Assembly (NCBI GenBank): GCA_951230915.1
Contig: OX579641.1
Coordinates: 11,346,001 to 11,410,000, forward strand
Length of the DNA: 64,000 bases
Reading direction: 5' to 3'
Source of the DNA: Antitrichia curtipendula
Taxonomy: Eukaryota > Streptophyta > Bryopsida > Hypnales > Leucodontaceae
In this document: in pieces, positions 48,033-59,850 of the stretch
Layout: each line of letters starts with the position of its first letter
Numbering within the stretch: position 1 is the first letter of the stretch
Made by a program: the position numbers and the translations under genes
Notes under the pieces: generated by a model
Seen by the model: only the letters and a program-made list of their open reading frames with translations
What the model was told of the DNA's origin: nothing
The model's database searches: none

Positions 48033-48092
48033 TGGCGCTCCCGCCAAAGCTCGCTCTCAATTGGGGCTCCCGCCATAGCGTGCCGTTCAATT
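48033..48092. repeat. 30-bp imperfect direct repeat upstream of the B3 gene
   Basis: GGCGCTCCCGCCAAAGCTCG...CAATT is followed at once by GGGGCTCCCGCCATAGCGTG...CAATT, about 130 bases before the start codon, in the likely leader or proximal promoter. Confidence 0.7.
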
Positions 48093-48223
48093 TGCTCCCC
48101 CTCTGTCTGCGCTTGGTGCATTGTCGAATTCGGCTTGCGTTCGAAGAGAGAACATGTTGACGTACTTCCTGAACTTGAGTGGTTTTGCGTAGTGGAGAGC
48201 AATTGATTCGGACTTGAGTGGAG

Positions 48224-48952
48224 ATGGAGGGAGCAACCAAGGCAGGGGAGGATGAGACGGCGCCCTCGTATGAAGCGCTGCGGCAGCAGCGGATGGAAGA
48301 GAATAAGAAGATGATGGGCGAGCTCGGATTATTCGAGCTGTCGAAGGACATCAAGGGCCGAACGTCTCCGAAGAAGACCGTGAAGCGCAAGATGCCGTCA
48401 CTGGAAGAGCTCGGATTGGAAGCGCGACGATCTTCTCGCGTTGCATCGAAGCCAGCCGTGAGTTACAACGACGCTCCCGTATTCAAAGGAGAGAGGGTGG
48501 AGAAGGTCGAAACGAGGTATGGACTTCAGCGGCATCTTTTATCCGAGAAGCGACGAATGGCGGCTATTGATGCTGCGGAGGTGGTTTTCAAGGGTTTGCG
48601 GAATCCCGCCATGATCAAGTCGTTGGTGTCTTCGCACACCTCGGGAGGATTTTGGATGGGTCTCTCGAGTGCTTTCTGCAAGGAGCACTTGCCGATCGAG
48701 GATGCGCGGTTGATGCTGGAAGCGAACAACATGGAGTGGGAATGCGTGTATCTGGCCTACAAGGGGGGATTGAGTGGTGGATGGCGCAGCTTTTCTATAG
48801 ATAATAATCTCAGAGATCAAGATTGTTGCATATTTGAGCTCGTGAATCCTCGCAGATTAGTGGTTCATATCTTCTATGCTGAAAGAGACGAAGATGAGCA
48901 ACCGCCGAAGGCACGGCAAGGGAAACCCCAAAAGAAAGCGGGGAAGCGTTGA
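48224..48952 (+). CDS. B3-domain DNA-binding protein (At3g19184/At5g42700-like), single exon
   Basis: An uninterrupted 242-codon frame from ATG 48224 (in GTGGAGATGG) to TGA. The N terminus has YEALRQQRMEENKKMMGELG, a charged helical leader seen in plant B3 proteins of the At3g19184/At5g42700 group. Residues about 45-75 are basic (RTSPKKTVKRKM), a likely nuclear signal. The B3 fold spans about residues 125-220: GGFWMGLSSAFCKEHLPIED, then VYLAYKGGLSGGWRSFSIDN and CCIFELVNPRRLVVHIFYAE, with the GLSGGWRxFSIDxxLxxxD signature. The C terminus is Lys/Arg rich (KARQGKPQKKAGKR). B3 domains bind DNA in the major groove; targets cannot be read here. A normal family length and an intact frame suggest a working gene. 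Lack of introns could indicate retrocopy origin, but no poly-A tail or target duplication was seen. Confidence 0.9.
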   Translation: MEGATKAGEDETAPSYEALRQQRMEENKKMMGELGLFELSKDIKGRTSPKKTVKRKMPSLEELGLEARRSSRVASKPAVSYNDAPVFKGERVEKVETRYGLQRHLLSEKRRMAAIDAAEVVFKGLRNPAMIKSLVSSHTSGGFWMGLSSAFCKEHLPIEDARLMLEANNMEWECVYLAYKGGLSGGWRSFSIDNNLRDQDCCIFELVNPRRLVVHIFYAERDEDEQPPKARQGKPQKKAGKR

Positions 48953-51900
48953 ACCATTTGGACGGAGGATGGAGACCATGCGAACATGCTCCGCTCTCCA
49001 CTGCCCCGCATTTTGTGATTTATGCCGCAGGATTGTCTTCTTGTAACTTGTTGTCGTGGATTCTATCGCGACTGATACGCTTGACCAGAATGACTTGGAC
49101 ACTCCTGACCTAATTTCGAACTATGGAATCGTCTCTCTTTCACAACTCTTCTGCGCCATTCAAGAGTCTCATTTCAAGGTATGGAAATTAGCGGGAGCCT
49201 AGCAGGGAGATGTCAGTCAAGGATCGGCTGGACAGATATTAGTCTTACCCCAGCCACTGAAACTTCTCAGGTTGCTCGTTACGCTGATGAAACTCATACT
49301 GCTCATGAATTCAAAAAAGAATTCATCTAAATTATATTCTCTCTGTTCCGCTACTATAGTTGATGATTTAGGTCCAATCTTACAACTCCACCCATTTTTG
49401 ACTATCTATCTTCATACGAGATGTACAGGCGTTTGTTCATACAAAGTTTGTATCCCTGCCTGTACAGTGACCCAAATTCAACCACTTGTACTTACACGAG
49501 CGTTTTAGGGGCTGCCTATGGGGTAGTAACCTTCTGAAGCTTTCACTATGGAAGAATTATTGTGGATTCCAGTAGCAACACTGAATTGTCAGGATCTGTT
49601 GTAGTAAACGGACTTGATAGTTTGGAGAGTATCAGCGTATTGCATTGTCGGATGGATCAAAGATTTTACTGACAAAGTACCTTGCAATGAGAGTACCTTT
49701 CGATGTCTGATCTAAGGAAAGCGTACAGCTGTGTGGTCTTGTGTAATGAAGCTTCGTTTTTATAAAAGCTGACCCGTGACTGAGCTTGTCATTAGTCGGG
49801 ATGCCTTGAGGGGTGCAAATTTCATCACTAGCAATAATATGTTTAAAGTTTTGGGTATTGCAATATTGAAGCTGCTAGTGTATATTTTCTGTATTGCTTT
49901 TTATTCATCTCTCTGAGCTATGATGTGATTTCTATGCGTATTTGTTCTCGAAAGGTTGAATGTGTGACCAGTTGAAGTGAACAGCTCAAGGCATTGAGGC
50001 GAAGACGGCAGTGGGAGAACCTTATTTTGCTTTCTTACTTTTCTTTTTGTAACATCAGTCTCTCTGTATTGTTCAGAACTCGTTTATGGTCATATTTGTT
50101 AAAATGGTGTTCGTTAGAGCACGAAAATTGGGATGTTTAGGTATCCAGAATTATTGAAACTACCATTTGTATGAATTTGAAGTTTCAGTGAGGCAACTGA
50201 CACTACATCAATTTCACTGGATTCCCATTTTATGAATATCACGTTGATAGGGTCTGATTCTCAGACCTAGTTTTGCTATATCATAGACAGACCGTGCATG
50301 TCGCAATACTGCACAAGAAATGTCATAAGGGAGGCAAACCAATCCTGATCAGCCCCCCATTTGGGCAATGTAGACTGCTCTCTTTTTGTGCCTCATTTAT
50401 GGCATAATTCTTGGTGTAGTTGAGGTGCATTATGATTAGCTACAAGTCTCTCAATGTTGCAATCAACCCTTGTTGGATTTTGCAACCAGTTTTTGGTTGG
50501 AAATAGGAAAGTTTATATGACCATTACGGGTTGAGTAGAACCTTTAGCTAAAAAATTCATAGTAACTATGTTTTGTGAAATAAAAATCTAGAAAATTATA
50601 GAAACCTTCTGAACTAAATTTCTACACAAGAAAATTTCTCCACTAAAGAAACTTGCTTTGCAAATATGTGGAAATGCTTAAGTGGTTGAAAATGGGTTGC
50701 CTCCCTTAAAGTTGTATTTGATTGAAAATTCTCACAATTGTGCTTTGAAAGAAGAGGGCAACATTTGTAACTCCTATAGTGAAATCTAGCAAGCACAGTT
50801 ACCAAATGGTACATTGATCACACATTGTTGCATACAAGTTGTGAACTTGATTGTAGGAAGGTCACAACTTTTCAAATACAATTGTCATTTCATTTTACCA
50901 CAAGACTCTCATCTCATTTATTAATTACAATTTTTTTTTAAATAGTAAAAAAGTAGTACCTACTTTGTGGAAAATTGTATTGAAACCCAAATGTGCCTAG
51001 TGTGTGACATGTGTACAATAGTGCAAGTCAAGGCCATCTAATTATGGACTTTTTCTAAAATTGTTCTCAAAGAAGTTCACAACCTTCATGAAGTTGATGA
51101 AGTCATCACTTAGAATTTCAATCTTTTATGCACCCATATTAAATTTAATGCCATTGCCACTTCATTAGCAATGCTAATCCATGAGGGCTTCCTTTTTACG
51201 CGGTATATATGGAAGTGTATAGTCTTTGATGTCATTTGCAATTAAACCATGTCCCTTTAACCGTAATGATTCAAAGGGGTTGTACTTTCAAAATGGGCCA
51301 AAACTACTAAGAACTTGAGCAGTTTTTTTGCTCATTGTTTCTTGAGATTGGATAGAATGTAACCATAGGATCTTGAATTTCACATTGAGAGTGAGAACCT
51401 CAAAAAAATTCAGATTATTTGATTGCATTGTTTAGGAGATATTTAAGTTTGAAGTTTTATTTGGGTCAATGGAATAACAAGGTAGTGCACTTTGAAGGAG
51501 CATATCTTTGTGAGAATATTTTAGAATGATGTCTTTTTTGTGCTTAGCTAAATATAAGAAATTTGCGAACGTACATGTAAAATTTCACAACATTCCAAGG
51601 ATTTTTCAATTCATGGTAGAGTTGGCAATGCATGGTGGTCACTAAAATGAGAGTAGTGTTACTTTGTAAGAAAAAAATGGGATACTTGTCATCTCTTTGA
51701 ACTCCTTGGGTTTTCCCTATTTGAAGTGGATATAACCTTTTTGAGGTGGGCAAGAATCACATTGGTTGGCTAAATTTTTAGTCCATATTCAAACCGAACC
51801 TCTAGAAATGAGTTGTAAACCACACTATACCACTTACCTTTGAAAAATTCTACAAGGTAACTTAAATCATAATTTGATGAAACTATTGCCATTGGATTTA

Positions 51901-52056
51901 TAACATAGTCTATTTCAATAAATATTTTTATTTTTTCAAAACTAAAAATTTGAGAATGGTCAGCTCAAAAAAGAGGGTTAGCGACCAAAAAAAGGTTGCT
52001 TGGGTCAATAGGGGTTAAGAGATTTGTCTTTTATTATCAAGAGTCATAATTGACTA
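48953..52056. other. 3' flank of the B3 gene and intergenic DNA
   Basis: Includes the presumed 3' UTR, then AT-rich DNA with no recognisable gene. CTTGGGTCAATAGGGGTTAA near 52000-52019 looks like one end of another TTAA/CCCC element, but its partner was not found. Confidence 0.4.
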
Positions 52057-52371
52057 ACATTACAAAAAATATGAGGCCTCAACAAGGCCGTGAGTGCTGA
52101 TTTTCGGGACCCGCGGGTGATATTACGGAAAAAAAAAAAAAAAAAAATCTTTTTTTTTTGAAAAAAAAAAATAATTTTTTTTTTTTTCCCGAAAAAAAAA
52201 ATTAAAAAGTGACGTCACGCTGATGTGGCGCTGACGTCAGCGCTGGTGTGGAACTTCGACCACGTCAGAATTTCAGTTTCTGAATTTTTTTTTTTGGAAA
52301 AAAACTCCATAGTATCACTACGGGGGTCCAGGCTTAACGGCCTTCCGGAGGCCTCATATTTTTTGTAATGT
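52057..52371. mobile_element. MITE with exact 24-bp ends and GC-rich core
   Basis: ACATTACAAAAAATATGAGG...CCTC is exactly complemented by GAGG...CCTCATATTTTTTGTAATGT. CTA lies on both sides (52054-52056, 52372-52374), a 3-bp duplication. Inside, A and T homopolymers surround GTGACGTCACGCTGATGTGG and further CGTCA words. Confidence 0.85.
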
Positions 52372-52374
52372 CTA

Positions 52375-53649
52375 TGTTGATTAGACTTTTAGAATAAATT
52401 GAAGTGACAAAAATTTATCTTAAAATTTATCTTTTTGAATTGTCAATGAATATTTAAAGTAAAAAGATAATAGGATTCTATTATTCTTCCTACACTTGTG
52501 TTGAATTGCTCTTCAAAAAGTCAAGGAATCCAAGGGTGAATGAACTTCATTTGAATTGGATTATGAAAAAGGTTTGTTCTACCTTACTTTTTAGGATTAA
52601 AGTTGTGAAGGTGCAAATGACTAGAATTTGATTACGAAAATCTTTGAAATGAAGATGGCTTCAAGGTTTGCAAACTTTGCCTTCATCAGAGTCCTTTACA
52701 AAGAATATCAACCATTTTGTACTTGCAACACTTAAAGGCCATTGTTAGTGTGCATGCTAGTGTTTGATAAATACATTAGGATGCACTAAACTGTATTTTC
52801 TTCACACTTCATCCTTGTAGATTTTTACATAGACCGTGTCGTGATCAACGATATTGAGCATTAGATGGGATATAGGTGCTCAACAAGGCCACAAATTTAT
52901 GGACTGTGGAAACTCGGCCATAATAGTAGTCTGATGTGGCAAAGTGACTGCCACATCAGATAATAATAATAAATTAATTTTTAGATATTCTTTTAGAACT
53001 TAAAAAATAAATAAAAATTATTATTATTCTTTATTTGGGTGGGCAATGGCTAGTTCACAAAATGAGGAATGGGCTTGAAACAACCCTCCAAGACACAAAC
53101 ACACCAAAAAATCTAATGTAAGAAAATACAAAGATCTTGATTACAGTGAGTAATTAGAAAATAATCGTGACCACACTGATTTGGAGTTGTTCTTAACATT
53201 TTGTATCCTATACCAAACTTTTTTTACTTAAGTAATTCTCCATTTTCATTCTCTTCCATTCATAAGCATTTTCTTCAGTGCATGTAAGGTCTAAAAATCT
53301 CACAGGAAAGGTATTTTCCTAATCTTTTGTGATAATTTAAAAAAAAATTGGATCATATAAATAATTGATAATTACATTTGTACACCATCTTTACACGGAA
53401 TAATATGGAACCAAATTAACAACCTCTAAATTTGAGACTTCTTAAAAAAGAAGATAGAAATAATTTAACTACAAGAAACAACATGAAGAGCAAAGTAGAG
53501 GTGGAGGAAAAAAGTACAAGAAAATTAATTTCATCATGTGGGCAAAAGACAAGTTCCCATTAATCTTTGGTAAAACCTCTAATCTATTGCAAAATTTTAG
53601 ATTTGATTTAAATAAGGTAGTGTTTGATGCAAATTTATTTAGTAATTGT
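52375..53649. other. Intergenic DNA with a small hairpin
   Basis: No gene. CTGATGTGGCA...TGCCACATCAG near 52932-52961 forms a short inverted repeat; CTCAACAAGGCC at 52878 echoes the start of the 52-kb MITE, so this may be a degraded relative. Confidence 0.45.
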
Positions 53650-53653
53650 TTAA

Positions 53654-54623
53654 CCCCAAAGTGACATTCAATTTCTGGGGTTCGAAAACATCATTGCTTT
53701 TGAAGCTTTATGGATCTAAATGTCTTCAAGTTATACAAATCTCAACCATACAATCTTGTAGTGTACATGTTGTAGATGACATGTACAAAATTTGAAGTCA
53801 ATTGGCCACATAGATTACAAGATCATAATGTTTTAGTGCTGAAAATGGATGCTGAAATTTTCCCCAAAACACATTTGGAGGTGAAATTTGATTTCTAAAC
53901 CTACTCAAATGAAAAAACTTTACACTACAAAATGATTCAAAACTAGTATACAAACACATTGGTGGGAAAAAAATTCATTCAATTGACTCATTGTGTCTAC
54001 AAAACAGCTTTGAAATGTCAAAAATCAGCAAGAAAATTGCAAAAAACAGATCTAAAGCTGAACCTCCTTCTACTAGAATGCTTCTCTGTCACTCATTAAT
54101 TCTTGAATTAACATGAAATTTTAGCCACACAAACTAGACTAGTATGCGCAATTTTTCCAAAAAGAACTATTGAAAATGGACTCTGTATGAAGAAGAAACA
54201 AGCCGCCAAAGTTCACTATACTCCAAAAATGGCAGGATTTGGAACTTCGAATTGCTCCCAAACATTCAAAACAACTGGGATTGACTTGAAAACTTTACCA
54301 CAGTAACTATACTTCAAGGGGAACAAAACCCAATTTTTTTTTATTGAAAATGAGCAATGGATGAAGGAGATACAAGGCCCCGAAGTTGCAGCCCTAAAAT
54401 ACAATTTGGTGAACTCAAATTGAAGTTGTGAACTTCGTTTGGCTTCCAAAAAATCAATAAACCTTGGATTAATCTGAAATTTTTACTACACAAAATAGAG
54501 GGGAGAAAGCAACTTTTCCAATAAGTTTTATTGAATTTGGACCTTGGATGCAAAAGTTACAGCACTTTGAGCTGGACTTGAAATTGTGTGAGGACACTTT
54601 CTGTCCTCTTTGTCACTTTGGGG
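53654..54623. mobile_element. TTAA-flanked piggyBac-type MITE
   Basis: TTAA CCCCAAAGTGACA at the left (TTAA 53650-53653) and TGTCACTTTGGGG TTAA at the right (54624-54627) give a perfect 13-bp inverted end plus identical TTAA. There is no transposase; internal minus-strand frames lack domains. Confidence 0.85.
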
Positions 54624-54627
54624 TTAA

Positions 54628-55991
54628 GGAATTAAAGCCCTATGAGATTTAGAATATTTAATGATGCACAAGTACCATAGAGGTCTAATATTTTTTTTTT
54701 TATAATAGCTGTAGTAGTTGTTGAAAACGTACGTGGCAATTCAATCCTATTTGAGTTCTTATCATAATTGCCTCTAATCTAGAACATTGTGAAGCAAATC
54801 AATACATGAAAATGAAGTTGTCAATATGTTCTTTAGAATTGCCCAAAGTGCTCACCAAAATCAGTAGACAAAGATTAATTTTTTGAAATTAAGAGCATGG
54901 TCATATTTGACCAAAGTTCATTTTTTTAGTGATATTTCATCACCATCAAATCCTTACAAATTGCCAATAGTTTTTTTGTAATAACAATTCCTATTTTTTC
55001 CACATTGAAATGTCAAAATACATATTTTCTTGAGAATTTTTACTTTTCTAGTTCTCCTACTTAGAGACCATTTCTATGATTTTCCTTCATTGGTTAACCC
55101 CTTTAGGCCTACCAACTTTTTGACAATAGAGTTCTTTAAAGAATTGTCCTACTCTGATATTTTTTTGCTCATAGATGTGTTTGAATTTTTAAATTTTAAC
55201 CATACAAAAGTAAAGATTGCTTTGTCTAGAATGCATAGAATTAATTGTGGAAAATATTGAACGTTTGATTTTTAGACTATAATAATTTTGAATGATAAAC
55301 TTTATAAACAAAAAATACAGCTTTAGGAGAAAAAAAATTACATGTAGATGAATAATTAAGATTTTTTATCCCTCCAAACTATATATAAACCTAAAGAAAA
55401 TGCAATATTTTTTAATTTAAATAAAATAAAATTTCAAGGATAAAAAACTCTCTCAAATTTGTACACATTTTTCAAACAAATGGAGTAGGAGCTAAAATTG
55501 ACTAAATTGGATCCTACAAAATTTAAAATTTTTTATGTATGTGTCAATTTTGAAATTTAACAATTGATACTATTAGCATATTATTTGGAACATCTTCAAA
55601 AAATTTGGGATCATTCTAATTATTTGGTATTTTTAATCACACTAGATTGAACCTTGTATTTTTAAAATTGCTAAAAATACAAGTTTGAAATTTTTTCTCT
55701 AAATTCAATTTATTTGTGCAAAACAAAGACTATAAATGTCTAAGAAAATGTTTTTATTTCCATCCCTACTATTCCTTTGACTCAAAAAATTAATGTTTGC
55801 TCCCTTTTTCTATTTATACTTTTAAATATTTTTCACACTAGAATTTTGAAAATCAAAAAATATAACAAATATGTCCACTTGTTACTCTACAAGATCCTAG
55901 TTCACAAAATATTGAGATTTGTTTCACCCTACCGAGAATTTGCCATTGAAAATTTGAAGAGGACTCATTGTGTCTATAGTCATTGAGGGGA
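54628..55991. other. Intergenic AT-rich DNA
   Basis: TTAACCCCTTTAGGCCTACC at 55095 resembles one end of a TTAA/CCCC element without a visible partner. No gene. Confidence 0.4.
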
Positions 55992-55995
55992 TTAA

Positions 55996-56623
55996 CCCCT
56001 AAATGCCCAAGGCACCAAATTCTGGTGTCAACAATACTTTGAAGTTAAATAAGACCCAACTGAGTTTCTATTTTTTGTAATTTCTATTCTTGACAAATTC
56101 TTTTGAAGTCTATTTTATCATCAAAAATCTGATTTTGAAAATGAATGATTACGATTTTTCTATTCAAGATTTTATGCAAAAGTGTCCATTGCAATCTTGA
56201 CTTTCTGTAGTATTGAAGGCTCTTGGAAATGAGCCTCAAATACACTAGATCTTAGAGAAAAAATTGCATTAGAAATTCATTTAAGAAAATTATAGAGTAG
56301 ATTTTGAGAAGCCTTAAATTGATTGGGGTTATGCATGTTAGGCCCTTCAATCTCATATTTTTTTTATGATCAATTTTTAGATTTAGCATGCAAAAATAGA
56401 GCTAAAAGAGTTTCATAGTTTTAACACACTCACAATCAAACATTATAATCTTTCAATCCTTAAATGATATTATTGTGTTTTCTTTTCCAATGTGATTTTT
56501 AACATGTCTAGTTTGAATTTTTATGGTTACAATTCAAAAGATATAACTTATCAAAATGTTGTCTTTTTGTTCAATTTAGAGCAAATTCCAAGAAGCTCAA
56601 AACAGGCCTTGGGCATTTAGGGA
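55996..56623. mobile_element. TTAA-flanked piggyBac-type MITE, slightly decayed
   Basis: TTAA CCCCTAAATGCCCAAGGC at the left (TTAA 55992-55995) and GCCTTGGGCATTTAGGGA TTGA at the right. The ends match over 17 of 18 positions and one target copy has a single change (TTGA). Confidence 0.75.
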
Positions 56624-57582
56624 TTGAAGGTGTATGTTGACCATTTTTTTTTTTTTTTAAATTAAATTTTTTTTTATAGTACACCTAAAAAAACATGAAA
56701 ATGCCAAAACACTACAAAATCAACAAGTATTTCTTGCAACTACTCTTGGATACTACTTCTCCATCAACAATCACATTGGAGAAGGAGGACCAACTCAAAT
56801 TTTTGTGTCCAAAGAGTGGGACTCCTTCCTTGTACTACCAAGCATTCATCATGAACCATTTTCACACAAACACCATGAAAATAGGAAAAATGTATGCAAT
56901 GGAGGAAAAAGTGAAGAAAAACATATACCGCATAATTGACCTTACTGCATGAAAATGATGAATATTTCAACAAAGATGCCCATGTTCCCCACTTGCACGT
57001 AGATTTAGGTGGAGAGTTCAAAATATAATTCCTATGTATGAAAGTGGGAGTATTAATTTGGAGTCAAAGTGGAAAAGTTGTGAGAACAAAGAAGATGGTG
57101 ATTATAAGGGTCTGGGTGGTTTGGCAACCCCAATAGCATAAGAAATTTATATCAAGACAATACCTGGAGCCACCATTACTTATCATATGATTTTTGGTCT
57201 GCATAGTTTACTTTGCATAGTTTACTTGGGCATGTAGTTCAAATTTTTTTAGAAATAGATTGTCAATTGTGATGCAATTATTCAAAGCATTTTGGTCTTT
57301 CTATGTTTCATATTCAATTAGATTAAAGACTGATTGGTATGCTAGTGAAGTTGATAGAGACGGAAAAAACATAGGTGTAGAGAATTGAGAGAATGTTACC
57401 GTATCAGGATTGAAGGCTTTTTTCATAGTTCTTCTATGCATTGGCATGAAGCATCAATCAAACAGAAAGAGTTATTGGCATAGAAAGGGATTTGTATTCC
57501 ATTGTCCTACAATTTGGTACAAGGACTCATATTGTCCATCACATCAATATATGATCCAATAGCCATAGAAGTGGGTATGAAC

Positions 57583-57818
57583 ACTATATAAAAATCATGT
57601 TTTATGTGATGTTTTTATGATTCCAGGAGATGGATTTTAATGAACGTCGAATGAAACAATTTGTGTTTTTATGTCAATAATAATGTACCATGTAAATCTA
57701 GATGTTACATGGTGCGTTGTTATTGACATAAAAACACAAGTTGTTTTATTTGACGTCCACTAAAAATTTGTCTTCTAAAATCATCAAAACATCATATAAA
57801 ACACGGGGTTCTTATAGT
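57583..57818. mobile_element. Hairpin MITE inside the piggyBac relic
   Basis: ACTATATAAAAATCATG...GTTTTATGTGATG on the left pairs with CATCATATAAAAC...CTTATAGT on the right along arms of about 110 bases with scattered mismatches; the loop is around 57695-57705 (near CTAGATG). No clear target duplication. Confidence 0.8.
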
Positions 57819-58429
57819 AGAAGGTTTGGTGCCTCATAGACTTAGAATCAAAGTTTGTTTCAAAATTTTGAAATATATCGTGGAAACGCAATAGTTAAGG
57901 AAGGAGTACCAATAAATGCAAGGATAGATTCCACATTAGCTCATGATGTGGTTCTAAACTTATTGGTGGAGTATGAAGGAAAAATGTGTATTATTATAAT
58001 GGACAACTATTTCAATTCTATTGTATTTTTCAAGTCTTTATTAAAGAAAAAAATTTATGCTATAGGAATTGTACATGCAAACTGGGTGGGCATTCCTTCA
58101 ATTTTGAAGAACACTAAATCTTTTAGTAGAAGTATTAAAGGGAATTTAGAATGGCAAATGCATGAATTTAGAATGGCAGATGCAAGGGCAAATGCACGAA
58201 TTTAGGTGCATGAACTATGTACTTTGGAAGGACAAGCAACCAATGCTTCTATAGTTCTATCTTCTACACATGCATGATCAATTGGCAGTATATAATGGAG
58301 TTCTTGATGGTGATGTGCCAAGGAAGAACAAGGATACAATATAAAGAAAGAGATCTAAACATCTCCAATATACTTAAAATGTATGATGCATGTACGTGGG
58401 GTGGATGTGGTAGATCAATTATGTACTTT

Positions 58430-59471
58430 CACTAGAAGAAAAACATGTCCACCACAACCAGTATCCGACGACTACTTTGCGACTAAATGTCCTATGCAAC
58501 TGCATTGCAACTAAAATCCCTCTCTATTTCCATTGACTTTTATGTGTACGTTGTTGTAGTTGCAAAATAGTCATAGAATGAAGTGCAGGATAACGGGTGG
58601 GTAGTAGAGTTGTCATTTAGAATTATTGTGAAGAATTCTACATCCAATATTCATCACAGTTGTCCATCGTGTCAAAATGCAATCGCATATATTTATCTAA
58701 ATTTGACTACAATTTGATTTGAAAACAACTAGACTACGACTAGAAAATGACTTGAAAATAACTAGGAAACAATTGCAACTATAAAATGACAAAAGTCATT
58801 TCTTAATTGTTTTGTAATCATTTTCTAGTTGTTTCCAAATCATTTTCCAATTGTCTAATAACAATTGTTCCATATCACTTGTCAAGGGTACCATTAGGTT
58901 AGATATATAAGACTTGTAAGTAGTTGTATCCTTTTGTAATGAATCTTAATAGAATTCTAAGATTTCTACAATTTGTAGATTTTTACATTTCATAGATTTT
59001 AAAATCTACAAGTAAAAAAGAAGTCGCAAATGTGTCACAAATAAGTTGCAAATAAATTGCAAACAAATTACAAATGAGTCACAGACGAGTTGCAATGAAG
59101 TCACAAATGAGTTGCAAACGAGTCATAGATGAGTTGTAATGAAGTGACAAATGAGTCGCAAACAAGTCAGAGATGAGTCACAATGAAGTGAAAAATGAGT
59201 CGCAAACTAGATGCAATTGAGTCATAATTTGTACGTGGCAAAAGATACCACGTAAGCAACCGCATCATAAAGTGCATCGATAAAGTTCCAAGTAAGCTAC
59301 AAAATAAGAAATCAAAACATTTTGCCTTGCAACTACAATGCAACTAGAAAACTTGTCTACAACAGCTAGGGGCCTCTATAGAGCTCAAGATTATCACTAG
59401 TCACAAATGTTCGATGCAACTTAGAACCAATTGCTCTTTGTAGTTGCAAAATCCCTCATTTTCTTCTAGTG
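58430..59471. mobile_element. Non-autonomous CACTA element with 3-bp target duplication
   Basis: CACTAGAAGAAAA at the left and TTTTCTTCTAGTG at the right are exact complements. TTT flanks both sides (58427-58429, 59472-59474). The CACTA terminus with 3-bp duplication defines CACTA/EnSpm elements. No transposase. It separates the GVDVVDQL and YKWWY parts of the piggyBac relic. Confidence 0.92.
59020..59228. repeat. Subterminal short-repeat array of the CACTA element
   Basis: Around seventeen variants of GAGTTGCAAA or GAGTCACAAA (10-13 bp, often followed by TGA or CGA) in tandem. Subterminal repeats of this type are transposase-binding sites in known CACTA elements. Confidence 0.8.
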
Positions 59472-59850
59472 TTTGTATTGCTCTTAGAATAGGTCTTATA
59501 AATGGTGGTATTGTGTATTTCTTTTTCAAATGGACATGTTCGTTATGAACATGTATATCATGTATGTTTATGAATGCAACAAAGGTGAGATTTCAAAGAA
59601 GCCAATGACACATCATTCTACAATTTTGTATGGAATTATGTGAACATTTTTTATGTGGTTGGAAAAGAAGAAATGTCCAAGAATCAAGTAGAAAGTACCG
59701 TTCTCCTTCATCTTCAAATTTGTGGAGGCTTTTGTGTGGTTTGCTTAGACTTTGCTAGAAGGTTGTTGCCGCAATTGCAATGGAAAGTACATGTGTGCAC
59801 GTAGGATTTTTTTTGAAAAATACCACTATGTGCTTGCACATAGAAATCAA

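Larger units (their letters stand above)
57320..59850 (+). pseudogene. PiggyBac-like transposase relic, interrupted twice
   Basis: Plus-strand pieces in piggyBac order. 57320-57562: TDWYASEVDRDGKN, then VSGLKAFFIVLLCIGMK and KSYWHRKGF, the N-terminal part of DDE_Tnp_1_7, with one internal TGA. 57855-58205: GKMCIIIMDNYFNSIVFFKS, holding the catalytic Asp of the MDNxF(x)S motif, and YAIGIVHANWVGIP. 58206-58429: VPRK and GVDVVDQL with the later catalytic Asp, in shifted frames. From 59472: YKWWYCVFLFQMDMF and NMYIMY; near 59.77-59.83 kb a Cys-rich end (CRNCNGKYMC...EKYH) like the piggyBac C-terminal zinc finger. The first catalytic Asp region is lost around the hairpin insert. The pieces are split by 57583-57818 and 58430-59471. 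Intact family members have roughly 550-600 residues. Its own ends were not found. Confidence 0.88.

Noticed and set aside
56695..56952. 85-codon plus-strand frame upstream of the piggyBac relic
   Set aside because: No match to the piggyBac N-terminal pattern could be seen and the frame is not continuous with it.
59020..59228. CRISPR-like array
   Set aside because: Units of 10-13 bp are adjacent without spacers, lie inside a CACTA element, and the genome is eukaryotic.
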